Positions 34,973 through 43,484 of a stretch of DNA of 64,000 nucleotides are shown here, one piece after another. Both the position numbers and the translations under genes were made by a program. Location of the stretch: assembly GCA_046329235.1 (NCBI GenBank), contig JAXLVA010000001.1, positions 310,001 to 374,000 on the forward strand, in the 5' to 3' direction. The notes under the pieces were generated by a model. That model made no database searches. It was not told the origin of the DNA and saw nothing but the letters and a program-made list of their open reading frames with translations. This DNA is from JALONH01 sp046329235. Its GTDB lineage: Bacteria; Bacteroidota; Bacteroidia; Cytophagales; Cytophagaceae. How positions within the stretch are numbered: position 1 is the stretch's first letter; the number at the start of each line of letters is the position of its first letter.

Positions 34973-37396
34973 ATGATGCAATCAAATGATAGTACGTTAC
35001 GTAGTAAGCTCACCATATTGGTATCCTTAGGTATCATGGGGTTATTGCTTATTGGGGGATTTACTTACTATGCATTTGCAGAGATTAAAAAAGTTTATAG
35101 ACAACTACAATTGCCTGATAAAAAAATTCACATGTTGTCTCAGTTATTAAATCATGTGAATGAATCAGATGTTAAGTTTAGACTATATAGTATTACAAAT
35201 AATAGAGAATATTACGAAGATTTTAAATTAAGTAATGATAGTGTATATTATTGGATTGCTGAATATAGAAAAAGTATAGTAGGGGATTCTCTTAAGGAAA
35301 AGCAAATGGATTCCATTAATTATTGGTGGGATTCAAAGGTGAGAGATAATCATGAACTATTAACTATCCTAAATAAAAAACCGGACATTATTCAGATATC
35401 AGAAATTATTGACGCTGCTAAGGATACTACTTTTTCTACTTCTAATATAAAAGAGAAACAAACCATTAAAGACTCTTTTATTATTATAAAACGGATTCCT
35501 GTTGATATACAAGAAAAGCGGGGGTTTCTAAAGAAGATTTTTTCTAAAAAAGAAGATGAGATAGAAGACGACTCATTAAATGCCGATAGTTTGAATGTTG
35601 AAATGTATTCTTATTCGATAAATCTACATGATACTTTATATACAGATACGATTGTAAGGATTTTACCTATTAATCCAATTCAAAAGAAAAAAGTAAAAAA
35701 TGTTATTCGAAGAACTCTCGAGTATGATACAATATATAATACCAAACGATTGGCTATTATAGAAAAGGATTTTCGAATAAGAAGTAAGATTGAAAAACAA
35801 ATTGCAACTGTTAAAGCTAAAGAAGAAGTAGATTCTGCTGTTGAAAGAACGTATCTATCTTCCATTATTGAAGATACTATTAATCGTATTATATGGATTG
35901 ATGCTATTATAGCCATTCTATGTATGGTTTTGTATGCAGTGTTATTATGGGATATTAGAAAGATTAAGATTTTTGAAATTCAATTAGTATCACTGAAAGA
36001 AAAGTTTGAGCAACTTGCAAATAATAGAAGTAGATTTTTATCTATAATGTCACATGAGATTAGAACTCCATTACATTCTATTATTGGGTTTAGTAAGATT
36101 TTAAAATCTTCAACGGCTAGTGTGTCAAAGAAAAATCAGTATGTAGATATAGTATACAATGCATCACAGCATTTATTGGAAACTGTCAACCTCTTATTAG
36201 ATCGTGGTAAAATTGAATCGGGTAAAATTGATATTGAGCTTTCAGATTGTGATTTAAGATTGTTGGCTGAAGGAGTAATAGACACTTTACGTATACAGGC
36301 AGAGGACAAAGGAATTGGGTTAGTTTTAAAAAACAACCTTCCGGAGGACTATACTATTCTGACCGATGGATTTAGATTAAAACAAGTGTTATATAACCTC
36401 ATAGGAAATGCTATTAAGTTTACGAAGGATGGGGAAGTTGTTTTCTTGTTGGATTTAATATCACACTCTGACACTAATATCCAAATATTATTTAGTATAA
36501 AAGATACAGGTGTAGGTATTCCACAAGAGAAGTTGGATGTTATATTTGATGAATTTAGTCAGCAAGATGTTTCTACCGGAAGATTGTTTGGTGGTACAGG
36601 TTTAGGATTAACCGTGTCAAAAACTTTAATAGAATTGCTAGGAGGGAGCCTATATGTAAAAAGTGCTCCCGCAAAAGGGAGTGAATTTTATTTTTATTTA
36701 AACCCTGTAATTTCTAAATCGAATCTTTTAAAACCCTCAGAAGAGCTAAGTGAAAAGTTGATTGTGAAATCATCCTCTTTAAAAATGCTCTTAATTGAAG
36801 ATGATGATACGAACATACTATATATCCATCAACTACTAAAAGATAATAATATATCTATTGTAACCGCTACAAATATTCAAGAGGTGGTTGAAGAACTGAA
36901 AAGATTTGACTTTGATATTGTTTTATCGGACTTATATTTAAGAGATCAGAATACAAGTAACTTGTTTGATTTTAATTCACTTCAAGTACCTGTTATTTTT
37001 ATGAGTGCCGATTATGAGGCATTACAGATATTGTCTGAAAAATATAGTATACTAAAGAAACCTTTTTTACCTGAAACCTTGTATCAACGTATTCAGGCTT
37101 CGTTGGTTAATTATGGATTGGAAAATAAGATTTCAGAGGAGTCATCCGCTTCTAATAAGTTATTTGAAAATGATGCTCAACTTAAGGTTCAATCATTATT
37201 GGGTTTATCACAAGCTGGGTCCATTGAAGAAATAATGATGGTATTACATCAATTAAAGGCTACATTAGGTTATACGGGCGATTGGAAAGCCGTGGGAGAA
37301 ATTCAGCGTATTGAAAGTGATTTTGCGATTTATCAAGATGAAGAAAAAGCAAAAGCCGCTATTTCTATTTTATGTAAAAAAATAGCTCAACATTAG
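34973..37396 (+). CDS. Membrane hybrid histidine kinase (HisKA-HATPase-REC-HPt-like)
   Basis: An 807-aa kinase. TM1 is at about residues 12-34 and TM2 at 302-325; between them lies a ~265-aa extracytoplasmic sensor rich in Lys, Asp and Ile that I do not recognise. HisKA has H361 in IMSHEIRTPLHS; HATPase has NLIGNAIKFTKDG and GGTGLGLTVS; REC (about 600-715) has the acceptor Asp at ~652 in VLSDLYLRD; the C-terminus has LHQLKATLG (His ~759), which looks like a weak HPt site. Start ATG 34973 has a second ATG right after it. The stop overlaps the convergent sigma-54 regulator gene by 4 bases. Confidence 0.93.
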   Translation: MMQSNDSTLRSKLTILVSLGIMGLLLIGGFTYYAFAEIKKVYRQLQLPDKKIHMLSQLLNHVNESDVKFRLYSITNNREYYEDFKLSNDSVYYWIAEYRKSIVGDSLKEKQMDSINYWWDSKVRDNHELLTILNKKPDIIQISEIIDAAKDTTFSTSNIKEKQTIKDSFIIIKRIPVDIQEKRGFLKKIFSKKEDEIEDDSLNADSLNVEMYSYSINLHDTLYTDTIVRILPINPIQKKKVKNVIRRTLEYDTIYNTKRLAIIEKDFRIRSKIEKQIATVKAKEEVDSAVERTYLSSIIEDTINRIIWIDAIIAILCMVLYAVLLWDIRKIKIFEIQLVSLKEKFEQLANNRSRFLSIMSHEIRTPLHSIIGFSKILKSSTASVSKKNQYVDIVYNASQHLLETVNLLLDRGKIESGKIDIELSDCDLRLLAEGVIDTLRIQAEDKGIGLVLKNNLPEDYTILTDGFRLKQVLYNLIGNAIKFTKDGEVVFLLDLISHSDTNIQILFSIKDTGVGIPQEKLDVIFDEFSQQDVSTGRLFGGTGLGLTVSKTLIELLGGSLYVKSAPAKGSEFYFYLNPVISKSNLLKPSEELSEKLIVKSSSLKMLLIEDDDTNILYIHQLLKDNNISIVTATNIQEVVEELKRFDFDIVLSDLYLRDQNTSNLFDFNSLQVPVIFMSADYEALQILSEKYSILKKPFLPETLYQRIQASLVNYGLENKISEESSASNKLFENDAQLKVQSLLGLSQAGSIEEIMMVLHQLKATLGYTGDWKAVGEIQRIESDFAIYQDEEKAKAAISILCKKIAQH

Positions 37397-38712
37397 TCGA
37401 GCTGATATAATTTCATTTTGTTATATAAAGTTTTACGATCAATGTTTAACATTCGAGCGGCTTTACTTTTGTTGTTAGCACACTCTTTTAATGCTTTAAC
37501 AATGGCTTCCTTTTCATTCGCCTCATGAATAATTTTAAGGTCAACACTGTTGGATGTTTCTAATTGATATTGTTCTATAGAATTTTGAAGTTCTTCAGGT
37601 AATTGATCCAAAGTAATAGTTGATGAGCTAGTCAATAAAGTAGCTCTTCGGATAATATTTTTTAATTCTCTAATATTACCAGGATAGTGATAGTTCATTA
37701 AAATCTCTAATGCTTTATCATCAATTTTCTTAATGGATTTGTGAAACTCGCGATTAGATTGATTTAAAAAATATTGAATTAAATCCTGAATATCTTCTTT
37801 ACGTTCTCTTAATGAAGGTATATGTATTTTAAATTCATTTAAACGATGATATAAGTCTTCTCGGAAGCTTTCGCTTTTAATCGATTGTATGATATCATCA
37901 TTGGTAGCTGCAATGAGGCGTACATCTATAGAGGATTCTTTAGTACTGCCCACTTTTCGAACTCGTTTCTCTTGAATGACGCGAAGTAATTTTATCTGAT
38001 TTTCGTAAGAAAGATTTCCCAGTTCATCCAAAAATAAAGTTCCACTATTAGCTTGTTCTAATAACCCTGTTTTATCCTGTAGAGCTCCTGTAAAGGCACC
38101 TTTCACATGACCAAATAGTTCGCTGGCGAATAATTCTTCAGATAACGATCCACAATCAACTGTGATAAATGGAGCGGAGTTTCTTAAACTTTGTTGATGG
38201 ATATATTTTGCTAATTCTTCTTTGCCTACACCACTTTCGCCGGTTATTAATACGGATAAATTAGTAGGTGCTACAAGAGTCGCATGATTTAATATCTCAG
38301 AAAAAACAGAACTAGTACCAACTACAAATTGAGAAGTGGCGCTTTTCTCTTTTTCTTTTGTACTTGCCGGAGTTAGAAGGCTAAGTAATTCTTCCGGATT
38401 AATGGGCTTAGTTAAGTAATCTTTTGCACCAAGTTTTATTGCTTTTACTGCCGAACGTACATCGTCATAAAAGGTCATCATGATAATTTGAATGGAAGGC
38501 AGTTTCTTCTTTAATTCTGAAAGAATATCTAACCCATTCACATCCGGTAATCTTATATCAATTAATGCTATATCAATTTGGTGAAGAGATAGTAATTCAT
38601 TCCCTTTTTTCCCTGTCTCAGCAAGTAGTACTTGATGTCCATGTTTGGTTAAGTATTTATCCAATACATTTCTTAGCGTACTGTCGTCCTCTATGATTAA
38701 GATGTTACTCAT
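37393..38712 (-). CDS. Sigma-54-dependent response regulator (NtrC family)
   Basis: The 439-aa product has a receiver domain with D52 (IALIDIRLPDVNG), an AAA+ domain with Walker A GESGVGKE, the sigma-54 contact loop GAFTGA, Walker B GTLFLDELG and R-finger region, then a Fis-type helix-turn-helix at the end (KSKAARMLNIDRKTLYNKM). Phosphorylation should let it open promoters held by sigma-54 RNA polymerase. Convergent placement with the membrane kinase (4-base overlap) hints at, but does not prove, a cognate pair. Confidence 0.95.
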   Translation of the reverse strand: MSNILIIEDDSTLRNVLDKYLTKHGHQVLLAETGKKGNELLSLHQIDIALIDIRLPDVNGLDILSELKKKLPSIQIIMMTFYDDVRSAVKAIKLGAKDYLTKPINPEELLSLLTPASTKEKEKSATSQFVVGTSSVFSEILNHATLVAPTNLSVLITGESGVGKEELAKYIHQQSLRNSAPFITVDCGSLSEELFASELFGHVKGAFTGALQDKTGLLEQANSGTLFLDELGNLSYENQIKLLRVIQEKRVRKVGSTKESSIDVRLIAATNDDIIQSIKSESFREDLYHRLNEFKIHIPSLRERKEDIQDLIQYFLNQSNREFHKSIKKIDDKALEILMNYHYPGNIRELKNIIRRATLLTSSSTITLDQLPEELQNSIEQYQLETSNSVDLKIIHEANEKEAIVKALKECANNKSKAARMLNIDRKTLYNKMKLYQLD

Positions 38713-38750
38713 TCGAATTAAGATATAAAAAAAATACTAGGCAGACAAAA

Positions 38751-38782
38751 AAAAGAGTCCCGACGGCCGTCGGGACTCTTTT
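38751..38782 (-). terminator. Terminator after pdhB
   Basis: A 32-base perfect palindrome (AAAAGAGTCCCGACGG and its complement). On the minus strand it is followed by a T-run, so it ends the pdhB transcript 20 bases after the stop. Confidence 0.9.
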
Positions 38783-38801
38783 AATATTCAGTAATGATTA
38801 A

Positions 38802-39779
38802 TTATTTATAAGTTACTGTTTTTACAGCATCAACTGTTCTACGCACACTTGGTAAGATTTCTTGAATCAAAGTAGGTGCATATGGAAGAGGTAAATCACG
38901 GCTAGCTACACGTACAATAGGAGCATCTAAGTAATCAAATGCAAAACGTTGTACATGGTAGGTGATTTCAGAAGAAATACTTGCTAAAGGCCAAGCTTCT
39001 TCAACGATTACTAAACGGTTCGTTTTCTTTACAGAATTAACTACTGTAGCGAAGTCAATAGGACGTACGGTACGTAAGTCAATGATTTCACAAGAGATTC
39101 CTTCTTTAGCTAACTCTTCAGCTGCTTGGTAAGCTACTTTAATGATTTTACCAAAAGAAACGATAGTAACGTCAGTACCTTCACGTTTTACGTCTGCTAC
39201 ACCTAGAGGTAACAAATATTCGCCTTCAGGAACAGGACCTTTATCACCATACATTAATTCAGATTCCATGAAAATAACCGGATCGTCATCACGAATGGCT
39301 GCTTTCAATAAACCTTTAGCATCATATGGGTTAGAAGGAACTACTACTTTTAAACCAGGAGTGTTAGCATACCAGTTCTCAAAGTTTTGAGAGTGCTGGG
39401 AGCTTAATTGACCTGCATTACCAGTTGGTCCACGGAATACAATAGGACAAGAATATTGCCCACCTGACATCGACATCATTTTAGCAGCACCATTGATGAT
39501 TTGGTCAATGGCAACTAAAGAGAAGTTGAAAGTCATGTATTCAATGATTGGACGTAAACCATTCATTGATGCTCCAATACCAATACCGGAAACACCTAAT
39601 TCTGAAATAGGGGTATCTTTTACACGTTTTGGTCCGAATTCAGCTAACATACCTTGGCTTACTTTGTAAGCACCATTGTATTCTGCTACTTCTTGACCCA
39701 TTAAGAAGACATTCTCATCTCTTCTCATTTCTTCAGACATCGCTTCACGAAGCGCTTCACGAAATTGTATCTCTCTCAT
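38802..39779 (-). CDS. pdhB: Pyruvate dehydrogenase E1 component, beta subunit
   Basis: The 325-aa product is an E1-beta transketolase-like subunit: REALREAMSEEMRRDENVFLMGQEVAEYNGAYK is typical of the N-terminus as a whole; later RGPTGNAGQLSSQHSQNFENW, VVPSNPYDAKGLLKAAIRDDDPVIFMESE and the C-terminal IDLRTVRPID-EAWP-RDLPLPYAP pattern. With E1-alpha it decarboxylates pyruvate to feed acetyl-CoA synthesis. No E1-alpha, E2 or E3 gene is adjacent: the gene has terminators on both sides and appears to be transcribed alone. Confidence 0.95.
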   Translation of the reverse strand: MREIQFREALREAMSEEMRRDENVFLMGQEVAEYNGAYKVSQGMLAEFGPKRVKDTPISELGVSGIGIGASMNGLRPIIEYMTFNFSLVAIDQIINGAAKMMSMSGGQYSCPIVFRGPTGNAGQLSSQHSQNFENWYANTPGLKVVVPSNPYDAKGLLKAAIRDDDPVIFMESELMYGDKGPVPEGEYLLPLGVADVKREGTDVTIVSFGKIIKVAYQAAEELAKEGISCEIIDLRTVRPIDFATVVNSVKKTNRLVIVEEAWPLASISSEITYHVQRFAFDYLDAPIVRVASRDLPLPYAPTLIQEILPSVRRTVDAVKTVTYK

Positions 39780-39890
39780 ATCAAGAATCTATTCAATAAA
39801 TCCAGACAAAATTAACGATTATGCAGCCAAATCCAAATAGAATCCATGGCTAAGGGAAAAATAATAGTACGTAAAACTACTGAAAATAAA

Positions 39891-39924
39891 AAAGCCCCTC
39901 TGTATACACAAAGGGGCTTTTTTA
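39891..39924 (-). terminator. Terminator after the TPR lipoprotein gene
   Basis: Stem AAAAGCCCCT/AGGGGCTTTT around an ~12-base loop; on the minus strand a T-run follows. It lies 18 bases downstream of the lipoprotein stop codon. Confidence 0.9.
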
Positions 39925-39942
39925 GATCTATTTAATACGGAA

Positions 39943-41757
39943 TTATTTCAATGCACTTTTGAAGTTTTCAGAATTCCAGTAATCGTAGAATTCCATATCC
40001 ATAGCAGCCTTTTCTTTTAACTTACTGTTTAAAGAAACAGCTTTAGTTAAGTTGCTTACTACAGTAGCTTCATCTTTTTGACGAGCTGCTAATACAGCTG
40101 TTAAATAGAAGCCTAAAGCGTCATTTGGAGCTTTAGCAGTATAGTTAGCTAAAGTTGATTTAGCTGCACCGAAGTCTTTTTTCAATAAGTTAGCTAAAGC
40201 AGTGTTGAAAAGGATTTCTAATGAATCAGTAGATTTAGATAAATCAGATAAAGCTAAATCATATTTGCCATCTTTAATATCTAATACACCTAAGATACCA
40301 TTTGCACCTTTTTTCACGTTGTCACCAGCTTTTGAAGCAAGAGCTTTGTTAGCTTCGTCTCTAGAAGAAACACGAACACCTTTCATTAAATAAGCAGAAG
40401 CTAAGTTTAAGTGTGATTCACCGTTTTCTTGTTTTTTCAAAGACATTTCTAAGTAGTTAGAAGCTTTAGAAATTAAATCTGATTTTTTGTTTTGATCGAT
40501 TTCTAATTTAGCTAATTCAAGTAAAGCAGCACCTAAGTTGTTATAAGCAACCCAGTTATCAGCTTTCTTAACTAATGCTTCATAAATTTTCACTTTCTCA
40601 GCAGGAACTGAAGTTAAAGTAGCAGCGTATCCTAACTCTTCAGCTGATAAAGTATCCATGTTTACAGAACCTTCTACAATTTTCTTAGCTAATACAGAGA
40701 TTTCAGCATCTGTTTTCTTTTTCTTAACAGACCATAATTCAGTTCTAGCTGTACGTAATTTAGGATAGATACCGTTTAATAATTCTTTCTTGAAGTAAGG
40801 AAGTTTTTCTAATTGTTTCTCTTTGCTTAAGAAATCACCTGAACCGTTAATGATGTTTAAGATTTCAGTTTTCTTAGAAGCATCAAGTTTAGAAGAATCT
40901 AATTGTGCTTTGAAACCAGCCCAGTCCATTACGATACCTTTAGTAACGTATTGAGAAGCGTTAACAACTGAATCTTTGTTTTTAACTTCTTTTGGAACGT
41001 AGTGTTTTACTCTTTCTTTGATATACTTTTCGATCACTTTAGAACGATCGTTAGCTAAGTTAGAGTTGGTAGTTTCAGTTCCTTCAGGAGAGTGTTGACC
41101 TACGATAGAAACGTTTCTTGTGATAGGTTTAGATAAGATAAACGCATCTAAGAATTTACCGTTTTGACCGGTCATCTCTGTTTTTCTTAATTTAGAAGAA
41201 CCTTGTTCGAAGTAGAAGTTCACATAAGTAGGAACTAATTCTTCTTTATTGTTATAACCATGATCTGCATAAGCTACAGCATAGTAATCTTTCACTAAAC
41301 GAGAAGTTGTAATGATACCTTTAGCAACCGGAAACTCGTCTGTAGACTTAGATTTTGTTTTTTCTAAGTTAGAAGCAGTACCGATAACTACTAAATCACC
41401 ATTCCCGATTTCAGGCTTATAGAAGAAAGAGTAGTGTTTAGATAATTTAGGAGTAGTTGTTTTTGCATCTGGATATTCAGTAGATACAAAATCAAAGTTA
41501 CCTAAGTCAATTTTCTCATCACCATACTTGTAAAAAGCAGCAATAGAGTAAATTTTGTTCTTTTTTAACATTTTAACAGGTAATACCGCAGAAACGTCAA
41601 AAGCAACGCTATCTCCGTGTACTTCTAATGGCGATGGGGTTACAGTTAACTCCTGATCCTTTGCCATTTTTACCATCTGTTTCAATGAACAAGCATTCAG
41701 CATAAGGATTGAACCTAATGCAAGCGCTTTTAATCCGTTTTTTCCGTTTAAGATCAT
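39943..41757 (-). CDS. TPR-containing outer-membrane lipoprotein with OmpA-like segment
   Basis: A 604-aa protein with a lipoprotein signal: hydrophobic ALALGSILMLNAC with lipid-bearing Cys23 (LNAC-S). The middle (about 185-270) has FYFEQGSSKLRKTEM and SNLANDRSKVIEKYIKERV, which resembles an OmpA-type peptidoglycan-binding region. The C-terminal ~220 residues are helical repeats (YNNLGAALLELAKLE, SHLNLASAYLMKGV, LFNTALANLLKKDF), i.e. TPR. It is probably an abundant cell-envelope scaffold; codon use is plainly biased to a few codons, as in highly expressed genes. A strong promoter and a terminator frame it as a single-gene unit. Confidence 0.85.
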   Translation of the reverse strand: MILNGKNGLKALALGSILMLNACSLKQMVKMAKDQELTVTPSPLEVHGDSVAFDVSAVLPVKMLKKNKIYSIAAFYKYGDEKIDLGNFDFVSTEYPDAKTTTPKLSKHYSFFYKPEIGNGDLVVIGTASNLEKTKSKSTDEFPVAKGIITTSRLVKDYYAVAYADHGYNNKEELVPTYVNFYFEQGSSKLRKTEMTGQNGKFLDAFILSKPITRNVSIVGQHSPEGTETTNSNLANDRSKVIEKYIKERVKHYVPKEVKNKDSVVNASQYVTKGIVMDWAGFKAQLDSSKLDASKKTEILNIINGSGDFLSKEKQLEKLPYFKKELLNGIYPKLRTARTELWSVKKKKTDAEISVLAKKIVEGSVNMDTLSAEELGYAATLTSVPAEKVKIYEALVKKADNWVAYNNLGAALLELAKLEIDQNKKSDLISKASNYLEMSLKKQENGESHLNLASAYLMKGVRVSSRDEANKALASKAGDNVKKGANGILGVLDIKDGKYDLALSDLSKSTDSLEILFNTALANLLKKDFGAAKSTLANYTAKAPNDALGFYLTAVLAARQKDEATVVSNLTKAVSLNSKLKEKAAMDMEFYDYWNSENFKSALK

Positions 41758-41788
41758 ATTTCGTTAAGAAAAGTTTATTTCCGTATCG

Positions 41789-41820
41789 CTAAAATAAGTC
41801 ATACTATTAGTTTAAACAAA
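41789..41820 (-). promoter_or_regulatory. Promoter of the TPR lipoprotein gene
   Basis: On the minus strand TTTG (41820-41817), 20 bases, then TATTTTAG (41796-41789), a 7/8 match to TAnnTTTG. Leader is about 25 bases. Confidence 0.6.
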
Positions 41821-41837
41821 AAAATGAGCGTTAATAT

Positions 41838-41867
41838 GTTGTTTTTTTTACATTTTAATTATATTTG
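41838..41867 (+). promoter_or_regulatory. Promoter of the PspC-like gene
   Basis: GTTG at 41838-41841, 18 bases, then a perfect -7 box TATATTTG (41860-41867). The predicted start (~41873) is 25 bases before the ATG at 41898, and supports that start codon over an upstream TTG lying in the box. Confidence 0.65.
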
Positions 41868-41897
41868 TATCTGATAATCAAATCGTTGGTTCTTTAT

Positions 41898-42116
41898 ATG
41901 AAGTTCTTAAAATCCTTTATTGAGACGAAAGCTTTTGGGGTATTTACCTATTGGGGCGAAAGATGGGGTATTTCTATTGAAGATATCAGAGTATATTTTA
42001 TCTATACTTCCTTTTTCACTTTTGGGTCACCCATCATATTATATTTGATTGCGGCCTTTGTGATGAACATTCACAAGCATTTAAGACGTAGCCGTAAACC
42101 TGTTTGGGATTTTTAA
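41898..42116 (+). CDS. Small PspC-like membrane protein
   Basis: A 72-aa protein starting at ATG 41898. It has a short amphipathic N-terminus (FLKSFIETKAFGVFTYWGERWGIS), the I-x-D-I-R-V-Y-F-I-Y helix and the hydrophobic GSPIILYLIAAFVM, followed by a basic tail. This is the layout of a PspC domain (G-V-x-x-G-L-A-x-x-x-G-I-x-x-x-x-V-R) but the N-terminal glycines are mostly lost. PspC proteins respond to membrane stress. No psp partner genes are seen. The stop codon abuts the convergent GT2 gene. Confidence 0.7.
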   Translation: MKFLKSFIETKAFGVFTYWGERWGISIEDIRVYFIYTSFFTFGSPIILYLIAAFVMNIHKHLRRSRKPVWDF

Positions 42117-43133
42117 TTAAATCTTACTAAATAGTTTCTTCCCTTTAAGGTAATAATCCCAAACTATTAAGCTGGGATACCATCCGATGGTTTTCTTTGG
42201 ATCTAAAAAATGTAAATGGCTCCATTGGGAACGAACCGATTTTTTATCTCTATCAAAATAAAACGACATATGAGCTCTGAATATAGCCCATGTAAAGGAG
42301 GGTTGAGCTTTTAATAGATAGACTATCCCGGCTACTCCATCGATACATAATCGTAAAAAAATCGTTGACCATAAATTTTTAGTAGGTAGATTTTTGTGAA
42401 GCATCCACAAACTGTTTCTGAAATTTAAAAATACTTTTTTAGGGTTTGTTTTATTTAATGTAGCACCTCCCATATGATATACTTCACTTTGCGAAGTATA
42501 ATATATTTTCTTACCGGCTCTTTGAATTCTCCAGCACAAATCAATCTCTTCCATATGGGCGAAGAAGTCTCCATCAAAGCCTTTCAAGCTTTGATAAATT
42601 TCTTTTTTAATGAAAAAGCAAGCTCCGGATGCCCAGAAGACAGAAGTTGTATCGTCGTATTGATGTATGTCTTTTTCTAAGTTTTCTAAAATTCTACCTC
42701 TGGAAAAAGGAATACCAAACTCATCTATCCATCCGCCGGCTGCACCTGCATATTCAAAATAGTCTCTACGATAAAAATCTTTAATCTTGGGTTGTACTAC
42801 AGCAATCTCTGAGTTGTTTTTTAATAACTCAATTGGTTGGTGAAGCCAATTGAGTGTGACTTCAACATCGGAGTTCAATAGTACCCAATAGGATTCAGAT
42901 ACTTGTTTTAATGCTTGGTTATAACCTTCTGCGAAACCGTAGTTGGTATCTAGTCGAATGATTTTTATAGTAGGGTAGTTTTGTTGCAGCCATGCAACGG
43001 AATCATCTGTACTTGCATTGTCTGCAATATAGATAGTAGCATCCGTTGAATACTGAACAACGGAAGGTAAACACGTTTCCATGGTTTTCCTTCCGTTGTA
43101 ATTTAAAATAACTATGGCTACGTCTGACATCAT
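42117..43133 (-). CDS. Glycosyltransferase family 2 protein (rhamnosyltransferase-like)
   Basis: The 338-aa product has VAIVILNYNGRKTMETCLPSV, IYIADNASTDDSVAWLQ, NYGFAEGYNQALK, WVLLNSDVEVTLNW (DXD in the N-S-D form), ASGACFFIKKEIYQSLKGFDGDFFAHMEEIDLCWRIQRAGKKI and YHMGGATL. This is the WcaA/RfbF-like type of GT2 that often transfers rhamnose or similar sugars. Start is 3 bases after the ybaB stop, so it is the last gene of the hisS operon. Its role apart from the glycan loci is unclear. Confidence 0.9.
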   Translation of the reverse strand: MMSDVAIVILNYNGRKTMETCLPSVVQYSTDATIYIADNASTDDSVAWLQQNYPTIKIIRLDTNYGFAEGYNQALKQVSESYWVLLNSDVEVTLNWLHQPIELLKNNSEIAVVQPKIKDFYRRDYFEYAGAAGGWIDEFGIPFSRGRILENLEKDIHQYDDTTSVFWASGACFFIKKEIYQSLKGFDGDFFAHMEEIDLCWRIQRAGKKIYYTSQSEVYHMGGATLNKTNPKKVFLNFRNSLWMLHKNLPTKNLWSTIFLRLCIDGVAGIVYLLKAQPSFTWAIFRAHMSFYFDRDKKSVRSQWSHLHFLDPKKTIGWYPSLIVWDYYLKGKKLFSKI

Positions 43134-43136
43134 GGA

Positions 43137-43484
43137 TTAAATTCCACCCATTAAATTCCCTAAATCCATACCGGGGATATTGGGAATTAATCCTTCTGTT
43201 TTAGCTTTGAATTCGGTGCGGATTTTTTCTTCAATAGATTCTAACGCTTTATTCACTGCTGCTACTGTTAAATCTTGAACTACAGTTTGATCAGAAGAGT
43301 TTAATAACGCCGGATCAATAGTAATAGATACTACTTGACGATTACCGTTGACTGTTGCTTTCACCATTCCTGCTCCGGATTCACCTTCTGCGCTTAAGTG
43401 TACTAAGTTGTCTTTTACTTCTTTAATCTTTGCTTGCAAGTCTTTTACCTTGCCCATCATTCCCATTAAATCAAACATATTCAT
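43137..43484 (-). CDS. YbaB/EbfC family nucleoid-associated protein
   Basis: A 115-aa protein with the YbaB layout: Met-rich start (MFDLMGMMGKVKDLQAKIKE), G-x-G-M-V-K-A-T-V-N-G, V-V-S-I-T-I-D-P, and the helix L-T-V-A-A-V-N-K-A-L-E. YbaB proteins form dimers that bind DNA as tweezers; most lie near dnaX or recR, but here it lies between a T9SS cargo gene (overlap 4 bases) and a GT2 gene. The tail ends G-N-L-M-G-G-I, as is common. Confidence 0.93.
   Translation of the reverse strand: MNMFDLMGMMGKVKDLQAKIKEVKDNLVHLSAEGESGAGMVKATVNGNRQVVSITIDPALLNSSDQTVVQDLTVAAVNKALESIEEKIRTEFKAKTEGLIPNIPGMDLGNLMGGI

Noticed and set aside
38802..39779. pdhB as part of a pyruvate dehydrogenase operon
   Set aside because: It is flanked by terminators and non-related genes; no E1-alpha, E2 or E3 gene is adjacent.
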